NCBI RefSeq assembly: GCF_029873475.1
Contig: NZ_CP123499.1
Span: 1,488,001-1,552,000 of the forward strand
Length of the DNA: 64,000 bases
DNA from: Arsenophonus sp. aPb
Lineage (GTDB): Bacteria; Pseudomonadota; Gammaproteobacteria; Enterobacterales; Enterobacteriaceae
Reading direction: 5' to 3'
Position numbers and translations under genes: made by a program. Shown piece after piece: positions 9,628-18,510 of the stretch. The notes below the pieces were generated by a model. That model searched no databases and was not told the origin of the DNA. It was given only the letters and a program-made list of their open reading frames with translations. Positions within the stretch are counted from its first letter, which is position 1. Each line of letters starts with the position of its first letter.

Positions 9628-11391
9628 ATGCGGACAAATTATTGTGGGCAATTAGGTGTTGCTCACGTCGGACAAAAGGTGACTCTCTGTGGCTGGGTGA
9701 ACCGCCAGCGTAATTTAGGTAAATTAATTTTTGTCGATATGAGAGATCGCGAAGGTTTAGTTCAAGTTGTTTTTCTGCAGGAAAATCATGCCGAACTTTT
9801 TACTCAGGCGTCACAGTTACGTAACGAATTTTGTATCCAGATCACAGGTATGGTACGAAAACGTGAACAAATTAATAAAGAAATACCGACCGGTGAGATT
9901 GAAATTGTTGCAGAAGCATTGACAATCATTAATCGTTCTGAACCGTTACCGATAGATAGCAATCAACAAAATTCCGAGGAAATTAGATTAAAATATCGTT
10001 ATCTTGATTTACGGCGGCCGGAAATGGCAACGCGCTTGAAAGAGCGAGCAAAAATTACCAGTTTTGTGCGTCGTTTTATGGATGCGGAAGGTTTTGTTGA
10101 TATTGAAACGCCTATTTTGACGAAAGCAACACCGGAGGGGGCGCGTGATTATCTTGTCCCAAGCCGTGTGCATAAAGGCGAATTTTATGCTCTGCCGCAA
10201 TCACCACAACTTTTTAAACAATTATTGATGATGTCCGGCTTTGATCGTTATTATCAAATAGTGAAATGTTTTCGTGATGAAGACTTACGTGCTGATCGTC
10301 AACCTGAATTTACTCAGATAGACGTAGAAACCTCTTTTATGACGGCTGAGCAAGTTCGTGAAGTCATGGAGCGTTTGATCCGTAATTTGTGGCAGGAAAA
10401 TAAAGGTATTGAGTTAGGTGCTTTTCCCGTAATGACTTTTGCTGAGGCCATGCAGCGTTATGGTTCAGATAAACCAGATTTACGTAATCCCTTAGAATTA
10501 ATTGATATTGCTGATTTGGTCAACCTAGTCGAATTTAAAGTATTTGCAGAGGCTGCCAATAATCCGAAAGGGCGTGTTGCTGCACTTTGCGTTCCAGGAG
10601 GAGCGACATTAACGCGTAAACAACTGGATGGTTATGCTGAATTTGTTGCTATTTACGGCGCAAAAGGGTTAGCCTGGATGAAAGTCAACTCACTGGCTGA
10701 AAATCAGGCCGATATTCAAAGCCCGATAGCTAAGTTTTTGCCACAACATGTAATTGATAATTTGTTAGCACGTACCCAAGCTAAAGCTGGCGATATTTTG
10801 CTATTTGGTGCCGGCAAACAAAATGTGGTCAATGATGCGATGGGAGCGTTACGGTTGAAAGTAGGGCGTGATTTAGCAATCACCCAAAATAACAGCTGGA
10901 AAGCATTGTGGATTATTGATTTCCCCATGTTTGAAGAAGATGAACGCGGTGAACTTAATGCCATGCATCATCCTTTTACTGCACCGAAAGATTTTACGCC
11001 TGAACAATTGCAAGCCAATCCTCTAGCGGCTGTTGCTAATGCCTATGATATGGTCATTAATGGTTATGAAGTAGGTGGTGGCTCAGTGCGTATTCACCAT
11101 AATAAGATGCAACAAGCAGTTTTCCAAATTCTCAATATTAGCGAAACAGATCAGCAAGACAAATTTGGTTTCTTATTGGAGGCATTACAATATGGAACGC
11201 CGCCACATGCTGGTTTAGCATTCGGTTTAGATAGGCTGGTTATGTTGTTAACGGGAACAGAAAATATTCGCGATGTGATAGCGTTTCCTAAAACCACCGC
11301 AGCAGCCTGTTTAATGACCGATGCGCCCAGTGAGGCGAATCCGGCCGCATTAGCGGAGTTGGCGATAACGGTTGTTGAGAAAACTAAATAA
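9628..11391 (+). CDS. aspS: Aspartyl-tRNA synthetase
   Basis: This 587-residue class IIb synthetase (E. coli 590) has an N-terminal OB-fold anticodon-binding domain (about 1-110, starting MRTNYCGQLGVAHVGQKVTL). The bacterial insertion domain lies in the middle and class II motif 3 (GLAFGLDRLVMLLTG) near the C-terminus. AAGGA precedes the ATG. nudB begins 5 bp after its stop, so the two are probably cotranscribed with yebC. Confidence 0.97.
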   Translation: MRTNYCGQLGVAHVGQKVTLCGWVNRQRNLGKLIFVDMRDREGLVQVVFLQENHAELFTQASQLRNEFCIQITGMVRKREQINKEIPTGEIEIVAEALTIINRSEPLPIDSNQQNSEEIRLKYRYLDLRRPEMATRLKERAKITSFVRRFMDAEGFVDIETPILTKATPEGARDYLVPSRVHKGEFYALPQSPQLFKQLLMMSGFDRYYQIVKCFRDEDLRADRQPEFTQIDVETSFMTAEQVREVMERLIRNLWQENKGIELGAFPVMTFAEAMQRYGSDKPDLRNPLELIDIADLVNLVEFKVFAEAANNPKGRVAALCVPGGATLTRKQLDGYAEFVAIYGAKGLAWMKVNSLAENQADIQSPIAKFLPQHVIDNLLARTQAKAGDILLFGAGKQNVVNDAMGALRLKVGRDLAITQNNSWKALWIIDFPMFEEDERGELNAMHHPFTAPKDFTPEQLQANPLAAVANAYDMVINGYEVGGGSVRIHHNKMQQAVFQILNISETDQQDKFGFLLEALQYGTPPHAGLAFGLDRLVMLLTGTENIRDVIAFPKTTAAACLMTDAPSEANPAALAELAITVVEKTK

Positions 11392-11396
11392 ATATT

Positions 11397-11834
11397 ATGC
11401 AATATAAACGGCCGGAATCAGTATTAGTTGTAATTTATGTGCAATCAAGTCGCCAAGTACTCATGTTACAGCGGCGTGATGATCCTGATTTTTGGCAATC
11501 TGTTACCGGTAGTCTTGAGGATAACGAAACACCAAGAGAAGCAGCATTACGTGAAGTCAAAGAAGAGATAGGCATTGATATTATTAAACAGCATTTAGTG
11601 TTAGTTGATCTGCAACGCAGTCTCTATTTTGATATTTTTTTAAAATTTCGCCATCGTTATGCGCCGGGTGTAACCCAATGTAAAGAGCATTGGTTTTCTT
11701 TGGCCTTGCCGCAAGAGCAGGATTTTTTATTGATAGAACATTTGGCTTTTCGTTGGTTACCCGCTGCCCAAGCAGCGGCATTGACCAAGTCATGGAGTAA
11801 CCGTCAGGCGATTGAAGAATTTGTTCTAAAATGA
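11397..11834 (+). CDS. nudB: Dihydroneopterin triphosphate diphosphatase NudB
   Basis: NudB removes pyrophosphate from dihydroneopterin triphosphate, an early step of folate synthesis. The 145-residue protein contains a complete Nudix box, from G in GSLEDNETPREAALREVKEE to the following IGI. The conserved end segment LTKSWSNRQAIEEFV is also present. It is packed between aspS and yebC as in E. coli. Confidence 0.93.
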   Translation: MQYKRPESVLVVIYVQSSRQVLMLQRRDDPDFWQSVTGSLEDNETPREAALREVKEEIGIDIIKQHLVLVDLQRSLYFDIFLKFRHRYAPGVTQCKEHWFSLALPQEQDFLLIEHLAFRWLPAAQAAALTKSWSNRQAIEEFVLK

Positions 11835-11864
11835 TTTTTATTGACGTATTTTGGGAGATATTTC

Positions 11865-12608
11865 ATGGCAGGTCATAGTAAATGGGCCAATACCAAACAC
11901 CGCAAGGCGGCGCAAGACGCTAAACGTGGTAAAATTTTTACTAAAATTATTCGTGAACTGGTAACAGCGGCTCGTTTAGGTGGTGGTGATGCTGCATCAA
12001 ATCCACGATTGCGGGCGGCGATTGATAAGGCGTTATCTAATAATATGACGCGAGATACATTAAATCGAGCAATCGCACGTGGTGTTGGTAGTGATGAAAA
12101 TGATAATCTGGAAACGATCATTTATGAAGGCTATGGCCCCGGCGGTACGGCTGTTATGGTTGAATGCTTAAGCGATAATCGTAATCGCACCGTTTCTGAC
12201 GTACGCCATGCTTTTACTAAGTGCGGTGGTAATTTAGGTACCGACGGCTCTGTTGCTTATTTATTTACCAAACGCGGTGTGATCTCTTATGCGCCAGGCA
12301 TTGATGAAGATAGCTTGATGGATGCGGCATTAGAAGCTGGCGCAGATGATGTCGAATCTTATGATGATGGTGCAATCGATGTTTATACTACGCTGGAAAA
12401 CTTTGGTAGCGTAAAAGATGCTTTAGATGCGGCTGGTTTTAAGGCTGAAGCTGCTGAAGTGACCATGATCCCGTCCACGAAAGCAAATTTAGATGCTGAC
12501 ACTGCGCCTAAACTTCTGCGTTTAATTGATATGCTGGAAGATTCTGATGATGTACAAGAAGTGTATCATAATGGGGAAATTTCAGATGAAGTTGCGGCTC
12601 AGCTATAA
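11865..12608 (+). CDS. yebC: YebC/PmpR family protein
   Basis: This 247-residue YebC-family protein begins MAGHSKWANTKHRKAAQDAK, the family's N-terminal signature. Homologues act as transcription regulators or help ribosomes translate difficult peptides. The specific role here is not visible. The ATG at 11865 is preceded by GGGAG; an upstream in-frame TTG at 11841 is rejected. It lies between nudB and ruvC, and a hairpin terminator follows. Confidence 0.95.
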   Translation: MAGHSKWANTKHRKAAQDAKRGKIFTKIIRELVTAARLGGGDAASNPRLRAAIDKALSNNMTRDTLNRAIARGVGSDENDNLETIIYEGYGPGGTAVMVECLSDNRNRTVSDVRHAFTKCGGNLGTDGSVAYLFTKRGVISYAPGIDEDSLMDAALEAGADDVESYDDGAIDVYTTLENFGSVKDALDAAGFKAEAAEVTMIPSTKANLDADTAPKLLRLIDMLEDSDDVQEVYHNGEISDEVAAQL

Positions 12609-12635
12609 TTAAATCAATTTTTTATATTAAGAGAT

Positions 12636-12663
12636 AGCATGCTGATTATCAGTATGCTTTTTC
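12636..12663 (+). terminator. Rho-independent terminator after yebC
   Basis: The 11-bp inverted repeat AGCATGCTGAT/ATCAGTATGCT (one G-T pair) is followed directly by TTTTTCTTT. It lies in the 89-bp gap before ruvC and probably ends the aspS-nudB-yebC transcript. Confidence 0.75.
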
Positions 12664-12697
12664 TTTGCATGTTTAACCTACTCAGTGAGTCAAGAAT

Positions 12698-13219
12698 ATG
12701 GCAATTATTCTTGGGATAGATCCTGGTTCTCGTATTACCGGTTATGGTGTTGTTCGTCAACAAGGTCGACAATTGATCTATTTAGGTAGTGGTTGTATAC
12801 GTACTCAAGTTGACGATCTGCCAACCCGCTTACAACGAATTTATGCTGGTATCATTGAAATTATTACTCAGTATCAACCGGACAGTTTTGCTGTCGAACA
12901 GGTGTTTATGGCAAAAAATGCCGATTCTGCTCTAAAATTAGGTCAAGCAAGAGGAGTGGCAATTTTAGCTGCGGTTAATAACCAATTGCCGGTCTTTGAA
13001 TATGCTGCCAGACAAGTAAAACAATCTGTTGTAGGCACTGGAGCAGCTGAAAAAAAACAGGTTCAGCATATGGTATGTTCAGTATTAAAACTGTCATCGC
13101 ATCCTCAAGCTGATGCTGCTGATGCTTTAGCTATTGCGATTACGCATTGTCATTTTAATCAAAATTTGCTTCGAATGGGTGATCCTCGTCTATTATTGGC
13201 CAAAGGACGGCTGCGTTAA
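12698..13219 (+). CDS. ruvC: Holliday junction endonuclease RuvC
   Basis: RuvC cleaves Holliday junctions symmetrically after RuvAB branch migration. The 173 residues equal the E. coli length. The retroviral-integrase-like fold is indicated by the first catalytic aspartate in ILGIDPGSRITGYG and acidic residues in the C-terminal AADALAIAITH. E. coli yebB, which lies between ruvC and ruvA, is missing. The remaining gap is 71 bp. Confidence 0.96.
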   Translation: MAIILGIDPGSRITGYGVVRQQGRQLIYLGSGCIRTQVDDLPTRLQRIYAGIIEIITQYQPDSFAVEQVFMAKNADSALKLGQARGVAILAAVNNQLPVFEYAARQVKQSVVGTGAAEKKQVQHMVCSVLKLSSHPQADAADALAIAITHCHFNQNLLRMGDPRLLLAKGRLR

Positions 13220-13290
13220 TGGCTGGATATAAACACAGTATTTTTTTATAATATAAGCATTAACAGAATAACTTAAAAGAGGAAATCGAT

Positions 13291-13905
13291 GTGATTGGTC
13301 GCTTGCGAGGCACTATTTTGGAAAAACAACCGCCTATTGTTTTACTCGAACTAAATGGTGTAGGTTATGAAGTTCATATGCCAATGACCTGTTTTTATGA
13401 ATTACCTGAAATTGGTCAGGAAGTCATCTTGTTGACCCAATTTATTGTGCGTGAAGATGCGCAGCTTCTATATGGTTTCAATGATAAGCAAGAAAGGGCA
13501 TTATTTCGTGAATTAATTAAGGTGAATGGGGTAGGTCCTAAATTAGCCCTGGCCATTTTATCCGGTATGTCTGCTTATCAATTTGTTTCAGCGATAGAAC
13601 AAGAAGCGATTGCTAGCTTGGTAAAATTACCGGGTGTTGGCAAAAAAACCGCAGAACGGCTGGTGGTTGAAATGAAAGACCGTTTTAAAGGACTTAATGG
13701 CGATCTATTTAATCAAAGTGCAATAGATTTACCCGGCTCGTCAGCTGCAAAACAAAATAGTCATGGTATTGAAGCAGAGGCAGTTTCTGCGTTAATTTCT
13801 TTAGGCTATAAACCACAAGATGCGAGCCGTATGATTGGTAGAGTTGCTAATGGAGCTACAAACTGTGAAACATTGATCCGTGAAGCATTGCGAGCCGCAT
13901 TATAA
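13291..13905 (+). CDS. ruvA: Holliday junction branch migration subunit RuvA
   Basis: RuvA recognises four-way junctions and loads RuvB. This 204-residue protein starts with GTG at 13291, preceded by AAAGAGGAAA. An ATG two bases upstream in another frame runs straight into TGA. The N-terminal OB domain (MIGRLRGTILEKQPPIVLLE), the two helix-hairpin-helix motifs (VNGVGPKLALAIL and LPGVGKKTAERLVVE) and the C-terminal domain are intact. Confidence 0.96.
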   Translation: MIGRLRGTILEKQPPIVLLELNGVGYEVHMPMTCFYELPEIGQEVILLTQFIVREDAQLLYGFNDKQERALFRELIKVNGVGPKLALAILSGMSAYQFVSAIEQEAIASLVKLPGVGKKTAERLVVEMKDRFKGLNGDLFNQSAIDLPGSSAAKQNSHGIEAEAVSALISLGYKPQDASRMIGRVANGATNCETLIREALRAAL

Positions 13906-13927
13906 ATGATAAGTAAGGGACAAATCT

Positions 13928-14944
13928 ATGATTGAGGCTGATCGTTTAATTTCTGCTGAGAATTTACCTGATGAAGACGTTATTGATCGTGCTATTCGGC
14001 CAAAATTACTTACTGAATATGTCGGCCAGCCTCAGGTATGCAAACAGATGGAAATCTTTATTCAGGCGGCTAAATTACGCGCTGAAGCGCTTGATCATTT
14101 GCTGATTTTTGGCCCACCAGGGCTTGGTAAAACGACATTAGCAGGTATAGTAGCAAATGAATTGGGCTCTAATTTACGCACCACTTCTGGCCCGGTGCTG
14201 GAAAAAGCGGGCGATTTGGCGGCAATGTTAACCAATTTAGAGCCGAATGATGTACTGTTTATTGATGAAATTCACCGGTTATCACCGGTTGTAGAAGAAA
14301 TCCTTTACCCGGCAATGGAAGATTACCAATTAGATATCATGATTGGAGAAGGACCTGCTGCGCGTTCGATTAAAATCGATTTACCACCCTTCACGTTAGT
14401 AGGTGCAACAACCCGAGCCGGTGCATTGACTTCTCCACTTAGAGATCGTTTTGGTATTGTCCAGCGGTTAGAATTTTATAATGTTGATGATTTACAAACG
14501 ATTGTCTTACGTAGTGCTCGTTTTATGGGGTTAGAAATCTCTGATGCCGGCGCGAAACAAATTGCGATGCGCTCACGAGGAACGCCACGAATAACTAATC
14601 GTTTGTTGCGGCGAGTAAGAGATTTTGCTCAAGTAAAAGGCAATGGTATTATCGATGGCAAAATCGCTGCACAGGCCTTAGATATGCTTAATGTTGATTC
14701 AGCTGGTTTTGACTATCTTGATCGTAAATTATTGATAGCGATTATTGATAAATTTATGGGGGGGCCAGTAGGATTGGACAACGTGGCTGCTGCAATTGGA
14801 GAAGAAAGGGAAACTATAGAGGATGTTCTTGAACCTTTTCTTATTCAACAAGGATTTATTCAGCGTACTCCCCGTGGTCGAATAGCAACTGATCATGCAT
14901 ATCGCCATTTTGGGCTTAATAAAGATCATGATGACGTTAGCTAA
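13928..14944 (+). CDS. ruvB: Holliday junction helicase RuvB
   Basis: RuvB is the AAA+ motor for branch migration. The 338-residue protein carries Walker A (GPPGLGKTT), Walker B (LFIDEIHRL), the sensor-1 segment VGATTRAGALTSPLRDRFG and a C-terminal winged helix. AAGGGA precedes the ATG, 22 bp after ruvA. The ruvAB pair is cotranscribed. Neighbouring znuB, adjacent in E. coli, is displaced here by two accessory genes. Confidence 0.97.
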   Translation: MIEADRLISAENLPDEDVIDRAIRPKLLTEYVGQPQVCKQMEIFIQAAKLRAEALDHLLIFGPPGLGKTTLAGIVANELGSNLRTTSGPVLEKAGDLAAMLTNLEPNDVLFIDEIHRLSPVVEEILYPAMEDYQLDIMIGEGPAARSIKIDLPPFTLVGATTRAGALTSPLRDRFGIVQRLEFYNVDDLQTIVLRSARFMGLEISDAGAKQIAMRSRGTPRITNRLLRRVRDFAQVKGNGIIDGKIAAQALDMLNVDSAGFDYLDRKLLIAIIDKFMGGPVGLDNVAAAIGEERETIEDVLEPFLIQQGFIQRTPRGRIATDHAYRHFGLNKDHDDVS

Positions 14945-15007
14945 CCTTATTAGTGGTTTAAATTTATTGCGTGGAACTTTTTAATATAATTATGCTATTT
15001 ATTTTTT

Positions 15008-15038
15008 ATAGCAGCTTAACCTAAGGTTAAGTTGCTAT
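15008..15038. terminator. Stem-loop downstream of ruvB
   Basis: ATAGCAGCTTAACC pairs with GGTTAAGTTGCTAT over 14 bp (one G-T pair) around a TAA loop. No strong U tract follows, so it may act as a weak terminator or an RNA-stabilising hairpin for ruvAB. Confidence 0.5.
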
Positions 15039-15345
15039 TAATAATATATAGATAAATAATAATTTATTGCTAATTATCATTTTTTATTTTGATGAATTAT
15101 TTTTATTTTAAATGAATCGGTTATTTAATTGAAGTATTATTAATATAAATTAGTGATATTTAATTTTCAAGTGATAGAAAATATTTAATATTAATGTAAT
15201 TTATAATTAATTATTTTTTATTAATTAATTATATTATTTTTATTGATATTATAGTCGTTATTAAATGATAATTTTACGGTAGTTTTCATTATGTCTACTA
15301 ACTATTTTTTAATAAATAAAATTAGCTAATTACGGAATAAACAGA
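15039..15345. other. Very AT-rich upstream region of LPMO gene
   Basis: This stretch between the ruvB hairpin and the chitin-active protein gene is almost entirely A and T. It presumably contains the promoter of the accessory gene. No ORF, RNA gene or clear repeat is seen. The abrupt composition change is consistent with an insertion at the ruvB/znuB junction. Confidence 0.4.
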
Positions 15346-15954
15346 ATGAAAATAAAATTATCATTTGCAATGTTATCACTAGCAATATTAGTATTAATTA
15401 GTATTATAAGTTTTGCTAACCCTAATACTCTTCCCAATCCTATGCATGGTTATATCGATTTTCCTTCGAGCCGCGCTTATCTTTGTTCATTAGGTAAAAA
15501 CGGTAATTGTGGTCAGGTTATGGTTGAACCCCAATCGGTAGAAGGTCGGAAAGGTTTTCCTCGCCATGGACCCGCTGATGGAAAAATCGCAAGTGCTGGA
15601 CATCGTTGGTTTGGTGAGTTAGATGAGCAGAGTGCAACTCGTTGGACTAAGGTTGATGTTTCACCAGGTAAAAATACCTTTCATTGGACGTTGACTGCGC
15701 CCCATAGAACGACTGGTTGGGAGTATTTCATCACTAAACAAGATTGGGATCCTAATGCGCCTTTAGCCCGCAGCTCATTTGATCTGCAACCATTTTGTAG
15801 CCGAACAGATGGTGGTGAAATGCCTTCATTTGAAGTCTCAATTGATTGTGATGTGCCGTATCGTACAGGTTATCAGGTTATTTTAGGTGTATGGACAATT
15901 TACGATACCGGAAATGCATTTTATCAAGTGATAGATGCTAATATGAAACCTTAG
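15346..15954 (+). CDS. AA10-type LPMO / chitin-binding protein with extended N-terminus
   Basis: This 202-residue secreted protein is a single AA10 (CBP21/GbpA-type) domain. The fold markers are HGYIDFPSSRA (H34), the second copper histidine H120 in LTAPHRTTGWEYFITK, and GNAFYQVID near the end (F192). Residues 5-23 form a signal peptide with a likely cleavage site after SFA at 24. That leaves nine residues before H34, whereas active LPMOs need this histidine as residue 1 of the mature protein. It may need another protease, bind chitin without oxidising it, or have a misplaced start. It is a paralogue of the gene at 31485 and has no added domains. Confidence 0.85.
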   Translation: MKIKLSFAMLSLAILVLISIISFANPNTLPNPMHGYIDFPSSRAYLCSLGKNGNCGQVMVEPQSVEGRKGFPRHGPADGKIASAGHRWFGELDEQSATRWTKVDVSPGKNTFHWTLTAPHRTTGWEYFITKQDWDPNAPLARSSFDLQPFCSRTDGGEMPSFEVSIDCDVPYRTGYQVILGVWTIYDTGNAFYQVIDANMKP

Positions 15955-16008
15955 TTATTTTTACTAAAAACTAAATATCATCATATTCAACAACAATGTT
16001 AATCATGC

Positions 16009-16034
16009 TGGAGGCAAGTAAAAATTTGCCTCCA
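16009..16034 (+). terminator. Hairpin after LPMO gene
   Basis: TGGAGGCAA and TTGCCTCCA form a perfect 9-bp stem with an 8-base A-rich loop, 55 bp downstream of the stop. The following bases are only moderately T-rich. Confidence 0.55.
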
Positions 16035-16239
16035 TATTATTATCAGTTACAAATGTCATAGAATATTTGCTTTTTTATTTTATAAAGATAATTTTTTTGG
16101 CTAGATAAATAAAATTTGACAAAAAATCATTTGATTTTATATATCACACACTAAAATTATTTTCTATATTCGTCGATTATTGCGTTAGTGTTATTTTATT
16201 TTAATAAAAATAATTATTGCTTCAGGGAATAGAAGAGAA

Positions 16240-16800
16240 ATGAAAAAAATATTAGTTTCTGCTGTTGTTGCCAGCATTTTTACCAATATTACTGCTAGTG
16301 CTAATGCTGCAGGTAAAAACACTCTATCATTGGATTATGCACAAAGCCATTTACAATTTAAAGATGAAGAATTTAAGGATAAACCTAAGGGTGTTAATAT
16401 TAAATATCGTTATGAAATTGACAATCACTGGGGCTTTATAGGTTCATTGACTTATACTCACCAAGAAGATTATTTAAAACTAAATAATATTAAGCTCACT
16501 GACGTAGATATGTATTATTCTTCATTGAATTTTGGTCCAAGCTATCGTTTTAATAAAAATATTAGCATCTATGGGTTAATTGGTGCAGCGCGTGCTAGAA
16601 TTGAGGCAAAATCACCACTAGTTTCTACTTTTAAAGATACTGAAACTGAATTAGTTTATGGGGTTGGTCTACAAATTAATCCGGTAAAAAACCTAGCCTT
16701 TGACGTTGCTTATGAATACAGCAAATTATCTTTTGAACATTCTAATTTAAAAGATATCAAATTTGGAACTTGGATGCTTGGGGTTGGTTACCGGTTCTGA
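16240..16800 (+). CDS. Ail/OmpX-family outer-membrane barrel
   Basis: This 186-residue protein has a signal peptide (about 1-23, ending ASANA-A) followed by alternating beta strands. The C-terminal signature is LGVGYRF, with terminal phenylalanine as in Bam-assembled barrels. Size and strand pattern fit the eight-stranded Ail/Lom/OmpX/PagC family, whose members mediate adhesion, serum resistance or stress survival. GAAGAGAA precedes the ATG. It sits with the LPMO-like gene as an insertion between ruvB and znuB. Which Ail-like role applies cannot be read from the sequence. Confidence 0.8.
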   Translation: MKKILVSAVVASIFTNITASANAAGKNTLSLDYAQSHLQFKDEEFKDKPKGVNIKYRYEIDNHWGFIGSLTYTHQEDYLKLNNIKLTDVDMYYSSLNFGPSYRFNKNISIYGLIGAARARIEAKSPLVSTFKDTETELVYGVGLQINPVKNLAFDVAYEYSKLSFEHSNLKDIKFGTWMLGVGYRF

Positions 16801-16820
16801 TTTACTTAGCAAAATAAAAA

Positions 16821-16856
16821 CTCACTATAAGTCATCACCAATTGATTTATAGTGAG
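16821..16856. terminator. Terminator between ail-like gene and znuB
   Basis: CTCACTATAA and TTATAGTGAG form a perfect 10-bp stem with a 16-base loop, between the convergent Ail-like and znuB genes. It could work in both directions. Confidence 0.6.
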
Positions 16857-16893
16857 AAAGTGTTTGTTAAAATTGATTTAACACATTAATAGA

Positions 16894-17679
16894 TTAGCTT
16901 TTTATTTTAACAAATAAACTTAATACAAATAAAAAACTCGCACAAATCACAACCGAAGGCCCAGCTGGTGTATCGTAATAGGCAGACAATGCCAATCCGG
17001 CCGTCACAGCAAACATACCGATTATTATAGCGGCTACTGCCATTTGCTCTGGTGTTTTGGCAAATCGTCTGCCAGTAGCGGCAGGAATAATTAATAATGA
17101 TGTAATAATTAAAGCACCAACGAATTTCATGGCAATGCCTATAGTAAGGGCAGTAACTAGCATTAATAGTACTTTAAGCTGCTGTATTTTTACCCCATCA
17201 ACAAAAGCTAAATCCTGATTAACCGTTATTGACAGTAAATTACGCCATTGCCAGATAATAATTGAGCATACAATAGCGACCCCTATCGCAATTGAAAAAA
17301 CATCTTCCGTTGTTACCGATAACAGATCACCAAATAAATAAGCCATCAAATCCATGCGAACATTGGCCATTAAACTAACGACTACCAATCCAAGTGATAG
17401 GGCACTATGTGCCATTATGCCTAATAGGGTATCGATCGCCAGTTGTGGGCGCTTTTCTAGCCAAGCTAATAAAATTGCAAGAATAAGCGTAATAGCAATA
17501 ACAGCATAAAACAGATTTACATTGAGTAATAAACCAAACGCGATGCCCAGTAATGAAGCATGAGCGAGAGTGTCACCAAAATATGACATTCGCCGCCAGA
17601 CAACGAAAGAGCCTAGTGGCCCTGCGGCAATGGCCAACAACATACCGGCTAACCAGCCCGGTAGTAATAGTTCAATCAT
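16894..17679 (-). CDS. znuB: Zinc ABC transporter permease ZnuB
   Basis: This 261-residue membrane subunit of the high-affinity zinc importer has many hydrophobic helices. The family segments GPLGSFVVWRRMSYFGDTLA and SALSLGLVVVSLMANVRMD are intact. The ATG at 17679 (MIELLLPGW) aligns with E. coli and has GGGAG upstream; it overlaps the end of znuC by 8 bp. Upstream in-frame codons to 17715 are unlikely. It belongs to the Zur-controlled znuCB operon. Confidence 0.95.
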   Translation of the reverse strand: MIELLLPGWLAGMLLAIAAGPLGSFVVWRRMSYFGDTLAHASLLGIAFGLLLNVNLFYAVIAITLILAILLAWLEKRPQLAIDTLLGIMAHSALSLGLVVVSLMANVRMDLMAYLFGDLLSVTTEDVFSIAIGVAIVCSIIIWQWRNLLSITVNQDLAFVDGVKIQQLKVLLMLVTALTIGIAMKFVGALIITSLLIIPAATGRRFAKTPEQMAVAAIIIGMFAVTAGLALSAYYDTPAGPSVVICASFLFVLSLFVKIKS

Positions 17680-18436
17680 GATGACAGCTCCCTGTAGGTT
17701 TATCATCAATGTCATTATTTAAATCACATTGATGATTATGATGATGGTGGCGATAGATACCTATTTGTTCTACTCCACGATGGCCGAACATGGCAATAAA
17801 TTCGGGATCTAAAGCTACATCCTCAGGTCGACCAGAACAGCATATTTGTTTATTAATACAGAATACTTTATCAGTTTTTGCCATTACTAGATGGAGATCA
17901 TGTGAGATCATAAAAACAGCGCAATTTAATTCGCTGCGAATATCATCAATTAGATTATATAAAGCGACTTGACCGTTGATATCTACGCCTTGTGTAGGTT
18001 CATCTAAAACGAGTAATTGTGGTTGATTAAGTAGGGCACGGGCAAGTAGAACACGTTGAGTTTCACCACCTGATAATTTTTGCATTTGTTGTTCGATAAG
18101 ATGATCGGCACCGACACGTATTAAAGCCGGAATAATATGAGTGGCTTTTGCTCCAGGTTTTAAGGTCATAAAACGTTTAACTGTCAAAGGCATTGTGATA
18201 TCCAGTGACAATTTTTGCGGTACATAACCGATGCGTAATTTTTCCTGGTAAATGATTTCTCCTTGATTGGGCGAAATTAGACCGAGGATTATTCTAGCTA
18301 GCGTAGATTTACCAGCGCCATTTGGCCCTAATAGCGTTAATATTTCTCCAGCATGTAAATCAAAGGAGATGTTTTCGACAATTTGGTGTGGACCAAAACT
18401 AACAGCAATATTTTTTAAGCTTAATAGCGTTTGCAT
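17672..18436 (-). CDS. znuC: Zinc ABC transporter ATPase ZnuC
   Basis: This 254-residue ABC ATPase has Walker A GPNGAGKST, signature LSGGETQRVLLARAL and Walker B LLVLDEPTQGVD. The histidine-rich tail (YRHHHHNHQ) is typical of ZnuC. The start at 18436 (MQTLLSLKNI) matches the family, and the longer frame would run through the promoter. It is divergent from znuA across a Zur box. Confidence 0.95.
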   Translation of the reverse strand: MQTLLSLKNIAVSFGPHQIVENISFDLHAGEILTLLGPNGAGKSTLARIILGLISPNQGEIIYQEKLRIGYVPQKLSLDITMPLTVKRFMTLKPGAKATHIIPALIRVGADHLIEQQMQKLSGGETQRVLLARALLNQPQLLVLDEPTQGVDINGQVALYNLIDDIRSELNCAVFMISHDLHLVMAKTDKVFCINKQICCSGRPEDVALDPEFIAMFGHRGVEQIGIYRHHHHNHQCDLNNDIDDKPTGSCHHD

Positions 18437-18465
18437 GATAAATAATTCTTGCAGGATGGTTAAAA

Positions 18466-18480
18466 TGTTATAATATAACA
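18466..18480. promoter_or_regulatory. Zur operator in the znuC/znuA divergent promoter
   Basis: TGTTATAATATAACA is a perfect 15-bp palindrome and equals the core of the gammaproteobacterial Zur box. It lies 30 bp from both znuC and znuA, so zinc-loaded Zur would repress both directions, as in E. coli. Confidence 0.9.
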
Positions 18481-18510
18481 ATATCAAAATTAGTCTATGG
18501 AAACTATCCT

